Below, in pieces: positions 38,123 through 48,099 of a DNA stretch of 64,000 nt; the first letter of the stretch is position 1, and every line of letters begins with the position of its first letter. The position numbers were made by a program, and so were the translations under genes. A model generated the notes under the pieces. It was not told where the DNA came from and made no database searches. It saw nothing but the letters and a program-made list of their open reading frames with translations. The stretch is taken from contig NZ_JABVXF010000008.1 of the NCBI RefSeq assembly GCF_013349995.1, positions 1 through 64,000 on the forward strand, given 5' to 3'. Source of the DNA: Pseudoalteromonas sp. 0303. Lineage in GTDB: Bacteria > Pseudomonadota > Gammaproteobacteria > Enterobacterales > Alteromonadaceae.

Positions 38123-40048
38123 CTACTTATCTAAGTAGGTATTTAAAAACTCAAGGTATGCATTTGAGGCTTTTATGCGGTTTTCTTTTTTAGTAAAACC
38201 ATGGCCTTCATCATCGAATAATACATATTCAACGGGCACACCATTTGCCTTTACAGCGGCAACAAGTTCATCGCTTTCAACTTGTAAAACGCGTGGGTCG
38301 TTAGCACCTTGGATCACCATTAATGGCTTGGTGATGTTTTTAGCATGAAATAGTGGCGAAATGGCACGGTGACGTTCACCGTCTGTCGCTGGGTCGCCCA
38401 TTTCATCATACAGTGCCTTTTTAAAGCTTTCCCACCATGGTGGAATCGAGTTTAAGGTTCTAACCCAGTTTGTTACACCAAATATATTAATTCCTACTTT
38501 GAACTCTTCAGGTTCAAAGGCAAGTGCTGCGGCGGTCATAAAGCCACCATAGCTGCCCCCCATGATGCCAATTTTATCAGCATCAACCCAATCTAGGCTT
38601 TGCAGGTGTTTTTTACCGTAAACAATATCTTGTAAATCGTCAGTGCCGTGTTTTTTATCATCTAAATGAAAGAAGGTTTTACCATAGCCTGAGCTGCCAC
38701 GGTTATTAACTGCAAAAATGGCATAACCATGATTGACTAGATGCTGTTGCATTGCACTATATCCTGTGCGACTTTGGCCGCCAGGACCGCCGTGCACCCA
38801 AACTAAAGCTGGTACTTTGTTGTTGCTATTAGCTTGCTTAGGCTTATATAAAACCCCAGGGATCTCTAAACCATCAAAACTTTTAAAGCGCACAATTGTG
38901 CTTTCAACCAAGTCATTTTGATCAATTGCATCACTTAATGTGTTGGTTAATTGTTTAGCTTTTGATTCACCGAGTTGCCAAACAAATAGGTTACTTGGCG
39001 AGGTATCTGAATTTAAATAAAACGCCATGGTCTTTTCATCAGCTGAAAAGTTCACACCACGTAAATTACCAGCTGGCAGCGATGGCATGGCAATACCTTT
39101 ACCGGTGGTAGTATCAATTATCGACACTTTAGTGCTTGCGTCAGCATTAACACCGCTTACTTGATAACGGCCAGATTTAGAGAAGTAAATAAAGCTCACA
39201 TCCCACTCATCTTTGAGGGCAGGGCTGTGCTCGCCGGTCGTTAAGTCATAGCGCCACACTTCTGCAAATTCACCTTTGGCATCGGTTGAGTAATATAATG
39301 ATTTACTGTCTCTTGAGAAGGTTTCGGGGCCATATTTAGCGTCATCGTCATGACGGGTAATGAGCTCTGGTTTCAGTGTTTTCTTACGCGTATCGAGAAT
39401 AAATACATCGCTGTCTTTGTTCGAATTGTTTTTCGATAAAGCAATAAAGCGGCCGTCAGGGCTTATCGCACCGACATCTAGCCCCATAGTATTTTGATAA
39501 ACAGGCGTTACTTCATAGCTGTTAGCATCAACACGATATAGGTCCATAAACTTAGCATCACGCTGATTGCTGGTTATAAAAAAGTGTTTACCGTCTTCTG
39601 TGAAGCCTGCAAACCCTGCACGGGTTTCTTCACCTGGCGTAAGATCTTTAACTGTGCCATCTGTTTCGCGAACGTAGATGTGATAACGCTCGTTACCGCC
39701 TGAGTCTTTAGTAAATAGTACGCGCTCATCTTTAGGGAAATAAGCCACAGCATAAGTACTGTCTTCAAAGTCTGTTAAGCGGGTTTTTTTGGCGGTTTTT
39801 ATATCTACTTCATAAAGGCTATAAATGCCGCTTTCGTCACTGCTAACGAGTATTTTGTCGCCTTTCGGTGAAAAGCTGCTGCCCATAATTGAGGTTGTAT
39901 CAAAAAAGGTTTCAGCATCATACTGTTTAACAGTTTGGCTTTGTTGCACGCTTTCGGTGCTACTTGTTGATGGGGTTGATTGAGAACATCCTGCAAGCGC
40001 AAGGCTAAGCGCGCATGCAACGGCAGCTAGTTGAAAACTCGGTTTCAT
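38123..40048 (-). CDS. Prolyl oligopeptidase family (S9) lipoprotein
   Basis: 641 residues. Signal peptide with lipobox LAGC (Cys20), then a seven-bladed propeller (about residues 45-380; blades such as SPKGDKILVSS and SPDGRFIALSK) and a C-terminal alpha/beta hydrolase. The catalytic triad is visible: Ser in GGSYGG (about 499), Asp in GANDPRV and His in DEGHGF. The family splits small peptides; S9C acylaminoacyl-peptidase-like enzymes have the same layout. Lipid anchoring suggests a periplasmic peptide-scavenging role. Confidence 0.92.
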   Translation of the reverse strand: MKPSFQLAAVACALSLALAGCSQSTPSTSSTESVQQSQTVKQYDAETFFDTTSIMGSSFSPKGDKILVSSDESGIYSLYEVDIKTAKKTRLTDFEDSTYAVAYFPKDERVLFTKDSGGNERYHIYVRETDGTVKDLTPGEETRAGFAGFTEDGKHFFITSNQRDAKFMDLYRVDANSYEVTPVYQNTMGLDVGAISPDGRFIALSKNNSNKDSDVFILDTRKKTLKPELITRHDDDAKYGPETFSRDSKSLYYSTDAKGEFAEVWRYDLTTGEHSPALKDEWDVSFIYFSKSGRYQVSGVNADASTKVSIIDTTTGKGIAMPSLPAGNLRGVNFSADEKTMAFYLNSDTSPSNLFVWQLGESKAKQLTNTLSDAIDQNDLVESTIVRFKSFDGLEIPGVLYKPKQANSNNKVPALVWVHGGPGGQSRTGYSAMQQHLVNHGYAIFAVNNRGSSGYGKTFFHLDDKKHGTDDLQDIVYGKKHLQSLDWVDADKIGIMGGSYGGFMTAAALAFEPEEFKVGINIFGVTNWVRTLNSIPPWWESFKKALYDEMGDPATDGERHRAISPLFHAKNITKPLMVIQGANDPRVLQVESDELVAAVKANGVPVEYVLFDDEGHGFTKKENRIKASNAYLEFLNTYLDK

Positions 40049-40197
40049 TGTAATTATTCCTTGTTAATTTTTCGTTATCAAGTGTTGCCTGTTCATAATC
40101 TAAACGCAAGTTTTACCCGTTCGATATTTGTTACAAATCATGTAAATAAATAGGGACATGAGTGTGCTACTATTTTTTCATTATTAAAGGAATAAAC

Positions 40198-40788
40198 ATG
40201 ATTGAAATTAACAACCTCAATAAGCGCTTTGCTTCAGCCCACGTTTTTGAAAACTACAGTAAGCTATTACAAAGTAAACGAGTTTGTTTACAGGCAGCGA
40301 ATGGCAAAGGAAAAACAACATTACTGATGATGCTAGCTGGCCTTGAAAAGCCACAATCAGGGCAGGTTTTATATAATAATGAAGCATTAAAGTCGCCGCA
40401 AAACGATGTTTCAATTGCTAGCGACCGTATTGCTCTGCCGGATTTTTTAACCGCGCGACAAGTTATTGAACTTAGTTGCAAGGCGTTAAAGAAAGATATG
40501 CCTGAGCAACTCATTACTGGATTTAACTTTACAGAGCACCTTAATACTCGTTTTAGTGCTTTATCGAGTGGTAACCAAAAGAAATGCCAGCTTATCACTG
40601 CTTTTTTAAAGCAAGCTCCATTTTTGCTATTAGATGAACCGAGTGCAGCACTTGATCAAACAAGTATTCAATTTTTGCTGACCTTACTTGATGGCTACTT
40701 AAATGATAAACCTAATGGGCAAGTCATCATTACAAGCCACGAACCTGAGGTGTTTATACAGCATGGTTTTGAGTGTACAGCATTATGA
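40198..40788 (+). CDS. ABC transporter ATPase, small
   Basis: 196 residues from ATG 40198, after AAAGGA (a longer frame from 40162 lacks support). The nucleotide-binding elements are Walker A AANGKGKTT (residues 33-41, with Ala in place of the usual first Gly), signature LSSGNQKK, Walker B FLLLDEP and the H-loop SHEPE. It resembles CcmA or antibiotic/lipid exporter ATPases. The next gene overlaps by four bases (ATGA), so the two encode one transporter. Substrate unknown. Confidence 0.85.
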   Translation: MIEINNLNKRFASAHVFENYSKLLQSKRVCLQAANGKGKTTLLMMLAGLEKPQSGQVLYNNEALKSPQNDVSIASDRIALPDFLTARQVIELSCKALKKDMPEQLITGFNFTEHLNTRFSALSSGNQKKCQLITAFLKQAPFLLLDEPSAALDQTSIQFLLTLLDGYLNDKPNGQVIITSHEPEVFIQHGFECTAL

Positions 40789-41879
40789 TTGAATCTCTTG
40801 CTAGCTACGTGTCATTCCTTTCTTATAGATACCTAGCATATACAACCACTCTCAAAAGCATGCTATCTCAGTTAAAGAGTTTTAGCTTGCTGTTCGCTCT
40901 GGTACTAGGCCCTGCATTTCTTGGTATGGTTTTGCTGTTGTTTTTAGGTCTTGGGAAAATAGTCGATAGCCATGCAGAACCCGCTTACGGTGCAAAAATA
41001 GCTGTGGTTTATCTTTTACTTGAATCGGTGATGTTATGGGCCATGGCATCAGCCATTAAAAATTCGCAAAATAGGACGTTTCAGCGAAGCCTTTATAAAT
41101 CTTTTTGGCGAGTATCTGCTGACTGCAAGTTACTACTTTTAAGTAATGCTTGGCTCATTGCCAGTTTATTAATCGCAATAGATCTATCGTTAAAGCAGTG
41201 GCTACAAGTACCTCATTTTATGCTGTTTATGTTGTTGCAGTGGCTATGTGGAGTATTTGTTCTTTATAGACCGCGTACACTTTTTTATAGTTTATTGCTC
41301 AGTTCTGTCTTGGTATTACTGCCCGTTAGTTTATCACCGCTGCAATATTATCTAGGTTTTGTTGCTATTTTCGGCTGTTCGATTTTACTCCCACCTGTAA
41401 GAATAAGTCATAAATTAAAAGTACACTCGCTTGCTTTATTTTGGCTTAGTTACTTTATACAGCACAGCTGGAACTTAATATGGCGTGCGGCAATACTGGT
41501 TGCATGTTTGTTTGCTTTATTACAACTAATTGCAGTGCGTAATGACTTTAGTGACTTGTTACAGGCTGTGGCTTTTTCAGTATGCGTATTGCTAACGAGC
41601 TCGCTGCAGTTTGATTGCTTGGCTGTTTTTCAAAAATATCGGCTGTTCTTTCAAAGTAATAACCAAGACAAGCCGTTTTATAGGAGCCAGTTTTTACCGA
41701 GCTTTATATTTTTTGCTGTGGCTTTAATACTCGTTATAAGCATGCTTGGTACTAAAATGATTTACTTCTTCATTGGGGCAGTGTGGTGTGTATTGCAACA
41801 ATATTTAGCGCAAAAAAAACCAGCGCAATTTGCGCTGGTTTGGTTTTTCATAACAATTGGAATTGTTTTGCTAGCTTAA
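40785..41879 (+). CDS. ABC transporter membrane subunit, unassigned family
   Basis: 364 residues from the ATG in the ATGA overlap with the ATPase stop. About ten hydrophobic spans, few charges and no soluble domain. I do not recognise a named permease family; the operon context is the main evidence. Its 3' end contains an 11-bp palindrome that works as terminator for the convergent fadE, and the two stop codons overlap by four bases. Confidence 0.7.
   Translation: MIESLASYVSFLSYRYLAYTTTLKSMLSQLKSFSLLFALVLGPAFLGMVLLLFLGLGKIVDSHAEPAYGAKIAVVYLLLESVMLWAMASAIKNSQNRTFQRSLYKSFWRVSADCKLLLLSNAWLIASLLIAIDLSLKQWLQVPHFMLFMLLQWLCGVFVLYRPRTLFYSLLLSSVLVLLPVSLSPLQYYLGFVAIFGCSILLPPVRISHKLKVHSLALFWLSYFIQHSWNLIWRAAILVACLFALLQLIAVRNDFSDLLQAVAFSVCVLLTSSLQFDCLAVFQKYRLFFQSNNQDKPFYRSQFLPSFIFFAVALILVISMLGTKMIYFFIGAVWCVLQQYLAQKKPAQFALVWFFITIGIVLLA
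41812..41841 (-). terminator. fadE terminator located inside the permease gene
   Basis: AAACCAGCGCA (41817-41827) / TGCGCTGGTTT (41831-41841), loop ATT. On the leftward RNA the stem is followed by a run of eight U. It lies 35 bases after the fadE stop, wholly within the coding region of the convergent permease. Confidence 0.85.
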
Positions 41880-44332
41880 GCAGCGTCGGCTTTTTTATCG
41901 CTCTCGCCGCGGGCAACATTACCTGCAACTAAGTCTGCTGGGTCAAAGTCGTCAACGTTAATAACGTCAAGACGGGCTTTTTCAACAGCAGCTAGTTTGT
42001 CGGCTTCAGCTTGGCTTAAAATGCCTGCTTTTAGGCCCATTTGCGCTACTTTATCAAGTTGGAAGAAAGGCAGTTTTACGCCTTTTTCACGGCATACCTT
42101 GTCAAACAGAGGCTCAACTTCAAGAATGTCTTTAAGCGTTTGCTCTTGACGACCAACAAGGTTAAGTGGCTCGTTTTTAAGGTAAATGTAGTTAGCTAAA
42201 CGGTTACGAGTTTCGCTTGGTACTTGTAATAAGTGTGCAAGTTTGTGCTCAAGTTTATCAGTAGGCTTACGTACTGGACGACCGAATGGGAATAACATGA
42301 TTTTTAGCATCGCACGTAGTGGTGCAGATGGCATGTTATTGATTAAGTCAGCGAGTGCACGTTGGCAGTGGTAAAGGTGATCTTGGCAGCTCCATTGAAC
42401 AAGCGCAAAATCTTCTTTTTTACGTCCTTCGTCGTTGTAACGTTTAAGTGTTGCAGATACAAGGTATAAGTAGCTTAGTAAGTCACCTAAACGTGCAGAG
42501 ATACGCTCTTTACGTTTTAATGAACCACCAAATACCGCCATGCTGATATCTGACATTAATGCTAATGATGCACTGAAACGTGACGCAACACGATAAAACT
42601 CAGCTGTTTCGTCTTTGTACGGTGTACTTGTGAAGCGAGCATTGGTTAATGCTAACCACTTAGTACGAACAAGGTTCGAAATAGTAAAGCCAACGTGACC
42701 CATTAATGCTTTATCGAATACTGCTAGCGCTTCTTCGCGGTCTTCAATAGCACAAGCACCTAGCTCAGTTAACACGAATGGATGACAACGAATTGCACCT
42801 TGACCATAAATGATCATGTTACGCGTTAAGATATTTGCACCTTCAACGGTAATTGCAATTGGCGCACCTTGGTAACCGCGACCTAAGTAGTTGTTTGGAC
42901 CAAGCATGATGCCTTTACCACCATGAACATCCATGCCGTGAATAGTCGCTTCACGCATTTGCTCAGTTAAGTGGTATTTGATAATCGCAGAGACAACCGA
43001 TGGTTTTTCACCAAGGTCAACAGCCCCTGTAGACATGCTAACAGCAGCATCAGAGCTATATGCGTAACCTGCAAGTTTTGCCATTGATTCTTCAACGCCT
43101 TCCATTTGACCAATAGGTAAACGGAATTGACGGCGAATACGGCTGTAAGAGCCTGTTGCAAGCGCAATTGTTTTAATGCCACCTGTTGAGTTAGACGGCA
43201 ATGTGATTGCACGACCAACAGATAAACATTCAACAAGCATACGCCAGCCTTGGCCGGCCATTTTCGGGCCACCAATGATGTAATCAAGTGGTACGAAGAT
43301 GTCTTTACCGCGAGTAGGACCATTTTGGAATGGAACGTTTAGCGGGAAGTGACGACGGCCAATTTCGACCCCTGGAGTATCTGTAGGGATCAGCGCACAG
43401 GTAATACCAGGCTCTTTGTCATCACCTAGTAAACCGTCAGGATCTTGTAGTTTAAATGCAAGACCAAGCACAGTCGCAACTGGAGCAAGAGTAATGTAAC
43501 GTTTGTTCCACGTTAGGCTAATACCAACAACTTCTTCGCCGTTCCATTGACCTTTACAAACAACACCGTAATCAGGAATTGCACTTGCGTCAGAACCAGC
43601 TTCTGGTGATGTTAAAGCAAAACATGGGATCTCTTGACCACTTGCTAAGCGTGGTAAGTAATGATCTTTTTGTTCTTTAGTACCATAGTGCTGAAGCAAT
43701 TCGCCCGGACCTAATGAGTTAGGTACACCTACGATAGAAGAAAGTAGCGTCGATTTACTGGTTAGCTTTTGCAGTACACATGATTGTGCATAAGCAGAAA
43801 ACTCTAAACCGCCAAATTCTTTTTTGATGATCATGGCAAAGAATTTATTATCTTTTAGATATTGCCAAACATCTTGCGGTAAATCAGTTAGTTCGTGAGT
43901 TGCGTGCCAGTCATCTAGCATGCTACATACTTCTTCAACTGGACCATCAATAAACGCTTGCTCTTCGATAGTCAGTTTAGGTGCTGGGTATTGGTGTAAT
44001 TTGTTCCAGTCAGGACGACCACAAAATAGATCCGCTTCCCACCACGTAGTACCGGCATCGATTGCTGATTTTTCAGTATCCGACATCGTCGGGGTTACTT
44101 TTTTGAAAGCAGCGAAGATAGGTTTGATGATGTATTGTTGACGAACGCCAGTCACAGAAAGTGGCACAGCGATAAGTAAGAATAGTAGCCAACTAATTGC
44201 GCCAAACGCGCCAGCAAATGTGCCAACAAGTAAAGTCGCAACGGCAATACCTAAGCAGGTATTCCAGCTTGCTCTGTGGTAACTCGCAATACTAAGCAGC
44301 ACGAGTAAACCAAGTAAAAATATGAGAGTCAT
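41876..44332 (-). CDS. fadE: Acyl-CoA dehydrogenase FadE
   Basis: First oxidation step of fatty acid beta-oxidation. 818 residues (814 in E. coli). Two N-terminal membrane helices (to about residue 62) precede the long acyl-CoA dehydrogenase domain with [34 protein letters not shown] (flavin and substrate binding) and [20 protein letters not shown], plus the C-terminal DUF1974 extension specific to FadE. The neighbour yafJ also lies near fadE in E. coli. A FadR-like palindrome precedes the start. Confidence 0.96.
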   Translation of the reverse strand: MTLIFLLGLLVLLSIASYHRASWNTCLGIAVATLLVGTFAGAFGAISWLLFLLIAVPLSVTGVRQQYIIKPIFAAFKKVTPTMSDTEKSAIDAGTTWWEADLFCGRPDWNKLHQYPAPKLTIEEQAFIDGPVEEVCSMLDDWHATHELTDLPQDVWQYLKDNKFFAMIIKKEFGGLEFSAYAQSCVLQKLTSKSTLLSSIVGVPNSLGPGELLQHYGTKEQKDHYLPRLASGQEIPCFALTSPEAGSDASAIPDYGVVCKGQWNGEEVVGISLTWNKRYITLAPVATVLGLAFKLQDPDGLLGDDKEPGITCALIPTDTPGVEIGRRHFPLNVPFQNGPTRGKDIFVPLDYIIGGPKMAGQGWRMLVECLSVGRAITLPSNSTGGIKTIALATGSYSRIRRQFRLPIGQMEGVEESMAKLAGYAYSSDAAVSMSTGAVDLGEKPSVVSAIIKYHLTEQMREATIHGMDVHGGKGIMLGPNNYLGRGYQGAPIAITVEGANILTRNMIIYGQGAIRCHPFVLTELGACAIEDREEALAVFDKALMGHVGFTISNLVRTKWLALTNARFTSTPYKDETAEFYRVASRFSASLALMSDISMAVFGGSLKRKERISARLGDLLSYLYLVSATLKRYNDEGRKKEDFALVQWSCQDHLYHCQRALADLINNMPSAPLRAMLKIMLFPFGRPVRKPTDKLEHKLAHLLQVPSETRNRLANYIYLKNEPLNLVGRQEQTLKDILEVEPLFDKVCREKGVKLPFFQLDKVAQMGLKAGILSQAEADKLAAVEKARLDVINVDDFDPADLVAGNVARGESDKKADAA

Positions 44333-44347
44333 TGATTATTCCTTAAT

Positions 44348-44365
44348 AGAGGTCAGACCACCTCT
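44348..44365. promoter_or_regulatory. FadR-like palindrome upstream of fadE
   Basis: AGAGGTCAGACCACCTCT contains the core GGTC-N-GACC of the FadR consensus (TGGTCNGACCA) with one outer mismatch on one side. It lies 16 bases before the fadE start, so binding would repress. PsrA, the other fatty acid regulator of Alteromonadales, has a different site (GAAAC-N4-GTTTC). Confidence 0.6.
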
Positions 44366-44668
44366 TTTAGAGTAGCGCTAGAAAAGCGAATTATCAAGAG
44401 GGGAACAAGGATTAAAACGGCTTGTTTGGTGAGTTTTATTATTTTAAAAATGGCTATCAGTGCAAAAACATTTACAGCAGATGAAGAATTGTTGAGTAAT
44501 TACTTATAATCAGCACCGTGACGGCAGCGATTAGTTGTGAATTGCTCAGATAGTTCTGAAAATCTTAGCACAGCAGTTGCCATCCTTAGCGGTATGTTTA
44601 ACAATGAGCGCAGGCAGGGATCAGCCCATCATGCCTTCCTTCGATTAGTTTTATAGGTTAAGAGTTCT
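44366..44668. other. Gene-free region between fadE and yafJ
   Basis: About 300 bases holding the two divergent promoters. TATAAT at 44505-44510 is a possible -10 box for yafJ with no clear -35. No coding or RNA feature recognised. Confidence 0.4.
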
Positions 44669-45433
44669 ATGTGTGAGTTGCTTGGCATGTCGGCCAACGT
44701 ACCAACGGATATTTGTTTCAGTTTTTCAGGATTATTAGAACGCGGTGGTAATACTGGTCCGCATAAAGATGGCTGGGGCATCACTTTTTATGAAGGTAAA
44801 GGCTGTCGTACATTTAAAGATCCAGAGCCAAGTTGCCAATCAGAAATTGCCAAACTCGTAAAAGCTTACCCAATAAAAAGTATTTCGGTGATAAGCCATA
44901 TTCGCCAAGGTAATCGTGGTCGAGTGTGCCTTGAAAATACCCACCCATTTACTCGCGAGTTATGGGGACGCGAAATTACGTATGCTCACAACGGGCAATT
45001 ATCAAATTATCATGATTTAAAACCAGATTACTATCGACCTGTTGGCAATACCGACAGTGAGCTGGCGTTTTGCTGGCTGCTCGATAAAATTCGCGAAAAA
45101 TACCCAAAGCGTCCATCAAATATGGCGTCTGTATTTCGCTATGCTGCTAAGCTTGCTCACACATTGCGTGAAAAAGGCGTATTTAATATGCTACTTACCG
45201 ATGGTGTTTTCGTTTTAGCTTATTGCACCAATAATTTACATTGGATCACACGCCGTGCGCCGTTTGGCAAAGCGACATTAATTGATGCTGATATGGTGGT
45301 TGATTTTCAAAAAGAAACCACACCGAACGACGTGGTTACTGTGATTGCAACAAGGCCACTGACCAATGATGAACGTTGGCAGAAAATGGAGCCAGGTGAG
45401 TTTGCACTTTTTAAAATGGGCGAAAAGATTTAA
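44669..45433 (+). CDS. yafJ: Class II glutamine amidotransferase YafJ
   Basis: 254 residues. Processing at Met1 would expose catalytic Cys2 (MCELLGMSAN), the mark of Ntn-type class II amidotransferases. GPHKDGWG, RQGNRG, THPF and YAHNGQL form the glutamine pocket and the oxyanion elements. YafJ is a stand-alone glutaminase-like domain of unknown acceptor. In E. coli it also lies close to fadE. Confidence 0.92.
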   Translation: MCELLGMSANVPTDICFSFSGLLERGGNTGPHKDGWGITFYEGKGCRTFKDPEPSCQSEIAKLVKAYPIKSISVISHIRQGNRGRVCLENTHPFTRELWGREITYAHNGQLSNYHDLKPDYYRPVGNTDSELAFCWLLDKIREKYPKRPSNMASVFRYAAKLAHTLREKGVFNMLLTDGVFVLAYCTNNLHWITRRAPFGKATLIDADMVVDFQKETTPNDVVTVIATRPLTNDERWQKMEPGEFALFKMGEKI

Positions 45434-45441
45434 ATAAAAGA

Positions 45442-45464
45442 TGAAGCGCTACTCAGGCGCTTCA
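45442..45464 (-). terminator. Hairpin overlapping the DUF3108 stop codon
   Basis: TGAAGCGC (45442-45449) / GCGCTTCA (45457-45464), 7-base loop containing most of the TAG stop of the leftward gene; U-rich sequence follows on the leftward RNA. Confidence 0.75.
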
Positions 45465-46255
45465 TTACTCACTTCATTATTTGTTACGGCGACTGGCGTG
45501 GTCACGGTAAATGAATTAAGTTGCACTTCAAATTGCTCTACGCCTTTTTCACCTTTCCACATACGAACTAGCATGTAGTCCATTTCTGGGGCAAACCAAG
45601 CGAGTGCTTGACGCTTGTCGTTATCGTATAAACGTTTTACTTTAATCGCTTCTACATTGCCGATGGGCAATGAAATCATTTCTGTGCCGACAACTTCAAA
45701 GTTGTAGTTACGTAAATTGCCTTTTTTATCAACCAGTGGGTAAGATAATTGCGTTTTACCTTGTTTTAGCTCTTCGCGAACTTGCACTTGATAAGACAGT
45801 GAATCTTGAAATTCATCTGACCAATCAATTTTAAGAGGATATTTACTTTGGCTGCTTTGAACTTGTTTTTGCGTCGCATCAAATTTCAAGCTGTATTCTT
45901 TATCAGGCCCTGTGCCTGAGCGCTCCATGGTGTAACTCATTGGAGAAATTTTCTGATCGTGATAAGTAAACATGGATGTTTCTTTTCGTGAGTCCGAAAA
46001 AATCATCCATTCGATTTCACTGTGATAGGTGATCACGTAGTTACCGTCAGCGGCTTTTTTCAGCTCGCGTACTGCTTTACCATGGGTTTCGCCCTTACGA
46101 AGTACATCGTATTTGGCTTGGTATTGAGTGAGGTCGCCAGCTAAAACACTGGTAGGAAGTAATAAAGTGCCCACACAAGCGAGTAGGGCACTTAGATTTT
46201 TATTCTGGGTAGTGCGCGCCGTGTGCAGGAAGTTTCTTTTCGTCAAAAACTGCAT
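45449..46255 (-). CDS. DUF3108 periplasmic protein
   Basis: 268 residues from ATG 46255, which has GGAAG six bases upstream and overlaps the end of purN by 56 bases (GTG 46285 is an alternative). A long signal region ends in SVLAG near residue 40. The mature part contains YQAKYDVLRKGETHGKAVREL and a beta-rich body with WFAPEMDYMLVRMWKGE, typical of DUF3108, a predicted envelope protein. It follows purN in many gammaproteobacteria but has no known link to purines. Confidence 0.85.
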   Translation of the reverse strand: MQFLTKRNFLHTARTTQNKNLSALLACVGTLLLPTSVLAGDLTQYQAKYDVLRKGETHGKAVRELKKAADGNYVITYHSEIEWMIFSDSRKETSMFTYHDQKISPMSYTMERSGTGPDKEYSLKFDATQKQVQSSQSKYPLKIDWSDEFQDSLSYQVQVREELKQGKTQLSYPLVDKKGNLRNYNFEVVGTEMISLPIGNVEAIKVKRLYDNDKRQALAWFAPEMDYMLVRMWKGEKGVEQFEVQLNSFTVTTPVAVTNNEVSNEAPE

Positions 46256-46847
46256 AATCTGCTTCCATCTTGAGTCGTTGTTCACTGAACCACTTGACCA
46301 CCAATGGATAGATTATATGTTCTTGCTGATGAACACGTTGTGCGAGTGTCTCTGCGGTATCGTTTTCGAGTACCGGAACTTTGGCTTGAAGAACAACGGG
46401 GCCGCCGTCTAGCTCTTCTGTGACAAAGTGAACACTAACACCATGAACGTCATCTTTTGCATCTATCGCTCGTTGGTGGGTATTCAGCCCTTGGTACTTA
46501 GGCAACAAAGAAGGGTGAATGTTCAACATTTTTCCCTTAAATTTTTGCACTAAGCTAGGTGTAAGAATACGCATAAAACCAGCTAATACAACTAGATTTG
46601 GTTCAAAATTGTCAATAATGTCCATTAACTCAGCATCATAGGCCTCGCGCGAGTCAAAATCTTTATGGCTAAGTACACGTGTTTGTATACCTGCATTTTT
46701 TGCTCGTTCAAGGCCATAGGCGTCGGCTTTATTACTAATTACAGCGGCGATTTCGGCCTTAATCTCACCACGCGCACACGCTTCGATGATGGCTTGAAGG
46801 TTTGAACCGCTACCAGAAATTAATACAACAAGACGACAAGGGGTCAT
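46200..46847 (-). CDS. purN: Phosphoribosylglycinamide formyltransferase
   Basis: Third step of purine synthesis, using 10-formyl-tetrahydrofolate. 215 residues. VLISGSGSNLQA (phosphate loop), NIHPSLLPKYQGLNTHQRA with the catalytic Asn-His, VHFVTEELDGGPVV with the catalytic Asp, and QEHIIYP complete the family signature. Its ATG shares one base with the purM stop (TAATG), indicating translational coupling. Confidence 0.97.
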   Translation of the reverse strand: MTPCRLVVLISGSGSNLQAIIEACARGEIKAEIAAVISNKADAYGLERAKNAGIQTRVLSHKDFDSREAYDAELMDIIDNFEPNLVVLAGFMRILTPSLVQKFKGKMLNIHPSLLPKYQGLNTHQRAIDAKDDVHGVSVHFVTEELDGGPVVLQAKVPVLENDTAETLAQRVHQQEHIIYPLVVKWFSEQRLKMEADYAVFDEKKLPAHGAHYPE

Positions 46848-47899
46848 TAGTCACGACCACCTAAAATTTCTACTTGCTCTTCGCCTGCTTTCGCATCTTG
46901 GATCTCACCGATATGCCATGCATTTTCGCCAAGATCTTTAAGGATTGTTAAGCTTTGCTCAAGTTTGTCAGATGGAACAACTAAAACCATGCCTACACCA
47001 CAGTTGAATGTACGGTACATTTCGTGTGTTGTGATATTGCCGTTTTCTTGTAACCAGTTGAAAACAACAGGCCATTCCCAGCTATCACCTTTGATTACTG
47101 CTTTTGCAGATTCAGGAAGTACGCGCGGGATGTTTTCCCAGAAACCACCACCCGTGATGTGAGATAACGCGTGAACGTCAACCTGCTTGAATAGCTCAAG
47201 TAGTTGTTTAACGTAGATACGAGTTGGCTCTAAAAGGTGATCGCCTAGTGTTTTGCCTTCAAGCTCTGCGCTTGTGTCTGCGCCAGATACTTCAAGAACT
47301 TTACGAATTAATGAGAAGCCGTTTGAGTGAGGACCACTTGATGCAAGGGCGATTAATTGGTCGCCTGCAGCAACTTTAGTACCGTCGATAATTTTTGATT
47401 TTTCTACAACACCAGTACAGAAACCAGCCATGTCGTAGTCTTCGCCGTCGTACATACCTGGCATTTCAGCAGTTTCACCACCGATTAAAGCGCAGCCAGA
47501 AAGCTCACAGCCTTTACCAATACCTGTTACAACATCAGCCGCAGTATCTACGTCTAATTTACCAGTTGCATAGTAATCAAGGAAAAATAGTGGCTCTGCA
47601 CCTTGTACAATAAGGTCGTTTACACACATAGCAACCAGGTCGATACCCACTGTGTCGTGCTTTTTAAGATCGATTGCTAAACGTAGTTTTGTACCAACAC
47701 CGTCTGTGCCAGCAACCAGTACAGGCTCTTTATAGCCAGTTGGTAGTTCGCAAAGTGCGCCAAAACCACCGATACCGCCCATTACTTCAGGACGTCTGGT
47801 TTTTTTAACTACGCCTTTAATACGCTCAACAAGTGCATTACCGGCATCGATATCTACGCCCGCGTCTTTATAGCTAAGAGACTGTTTTTGTTCGCTCAC
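46847..47899 (-). CDS. purM: Phosphoribosylformylglycinamidine cyclo-ligase
   Basis: AIR synthetase, fifth step of purine synthesis. 350 residues. [16 protein letters not shown] opens the protein; [28 protein letters not shown] and [13 protein letters not shown] are the ATP-grasp-like PurM motifs. The start is GTG 47899 with GAGG eight bases before it. First gene of the purM-purN-DUF3108 operon. The 200-base gap upstream, to the end of cmoB, has a weak hairpin (GACAA/TTGTC) near 48015 and no clear PurR box. Confidence 0.97.
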   Translation of the reverse strand: MSEQKQSLSYKDAGVDIDAGNALVERIKGVVKKTRRPEVMGGIGGFGALCELPTGYKEPVLVAGTDGVGTKLRLAIDLKKHDTVGIDLVAMCVNDLIVQGAEPLFFLDYYATGKLDVDTAADVVTGIGKGCELSGCALIGGETAEMPGMYDGEDYDMAGFCTGVVEKSKIIDGTKVAAGDQLIALASSGPHSNGFSLIRKVLEVSGADTSAELEGKTLGDHLLEPTRIYVKQLLELFKQVDVHALSHITGGGFWENIPRVLPESAKAVIKGDSWEWPVVFNWLQENGNITTHEMYRTFNCGVGMVLVVPSDKLEQSLTILKDLGENAWHIGEIQDAKAGEEQVEILGGRD

Positions 47900-48099
47900 A
47901 GGTTTTCCTCAAAAAAGTTGCATGTGGGTTGCTTAGAAACGCGCGTATTTTACAACAATTGCACTGGCGCGGCTAGTTGAAAAATCACTTTAACCGACTT
48001 GACAAGGACAGTTGTCCGGTTTTTTGTTTTCAAGTTCCAAGGCAAAAGTATCAGGTAAATGAACTTTTAACCTTGAAACTCGAAACTTCTCACTATTTG

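Noticed and set aside
44450..44509. 19-codon open frame in the fadE-yafJ gap
   Set aside because: No ribosome site and no sign of conservation can be judged; most likely chance.
47900..48099. PurR operator before purM
   Set aside because: ACGCGCGT occurs near 47940, but the palindrome ACGCAAACGTTTGCGT is not matched.
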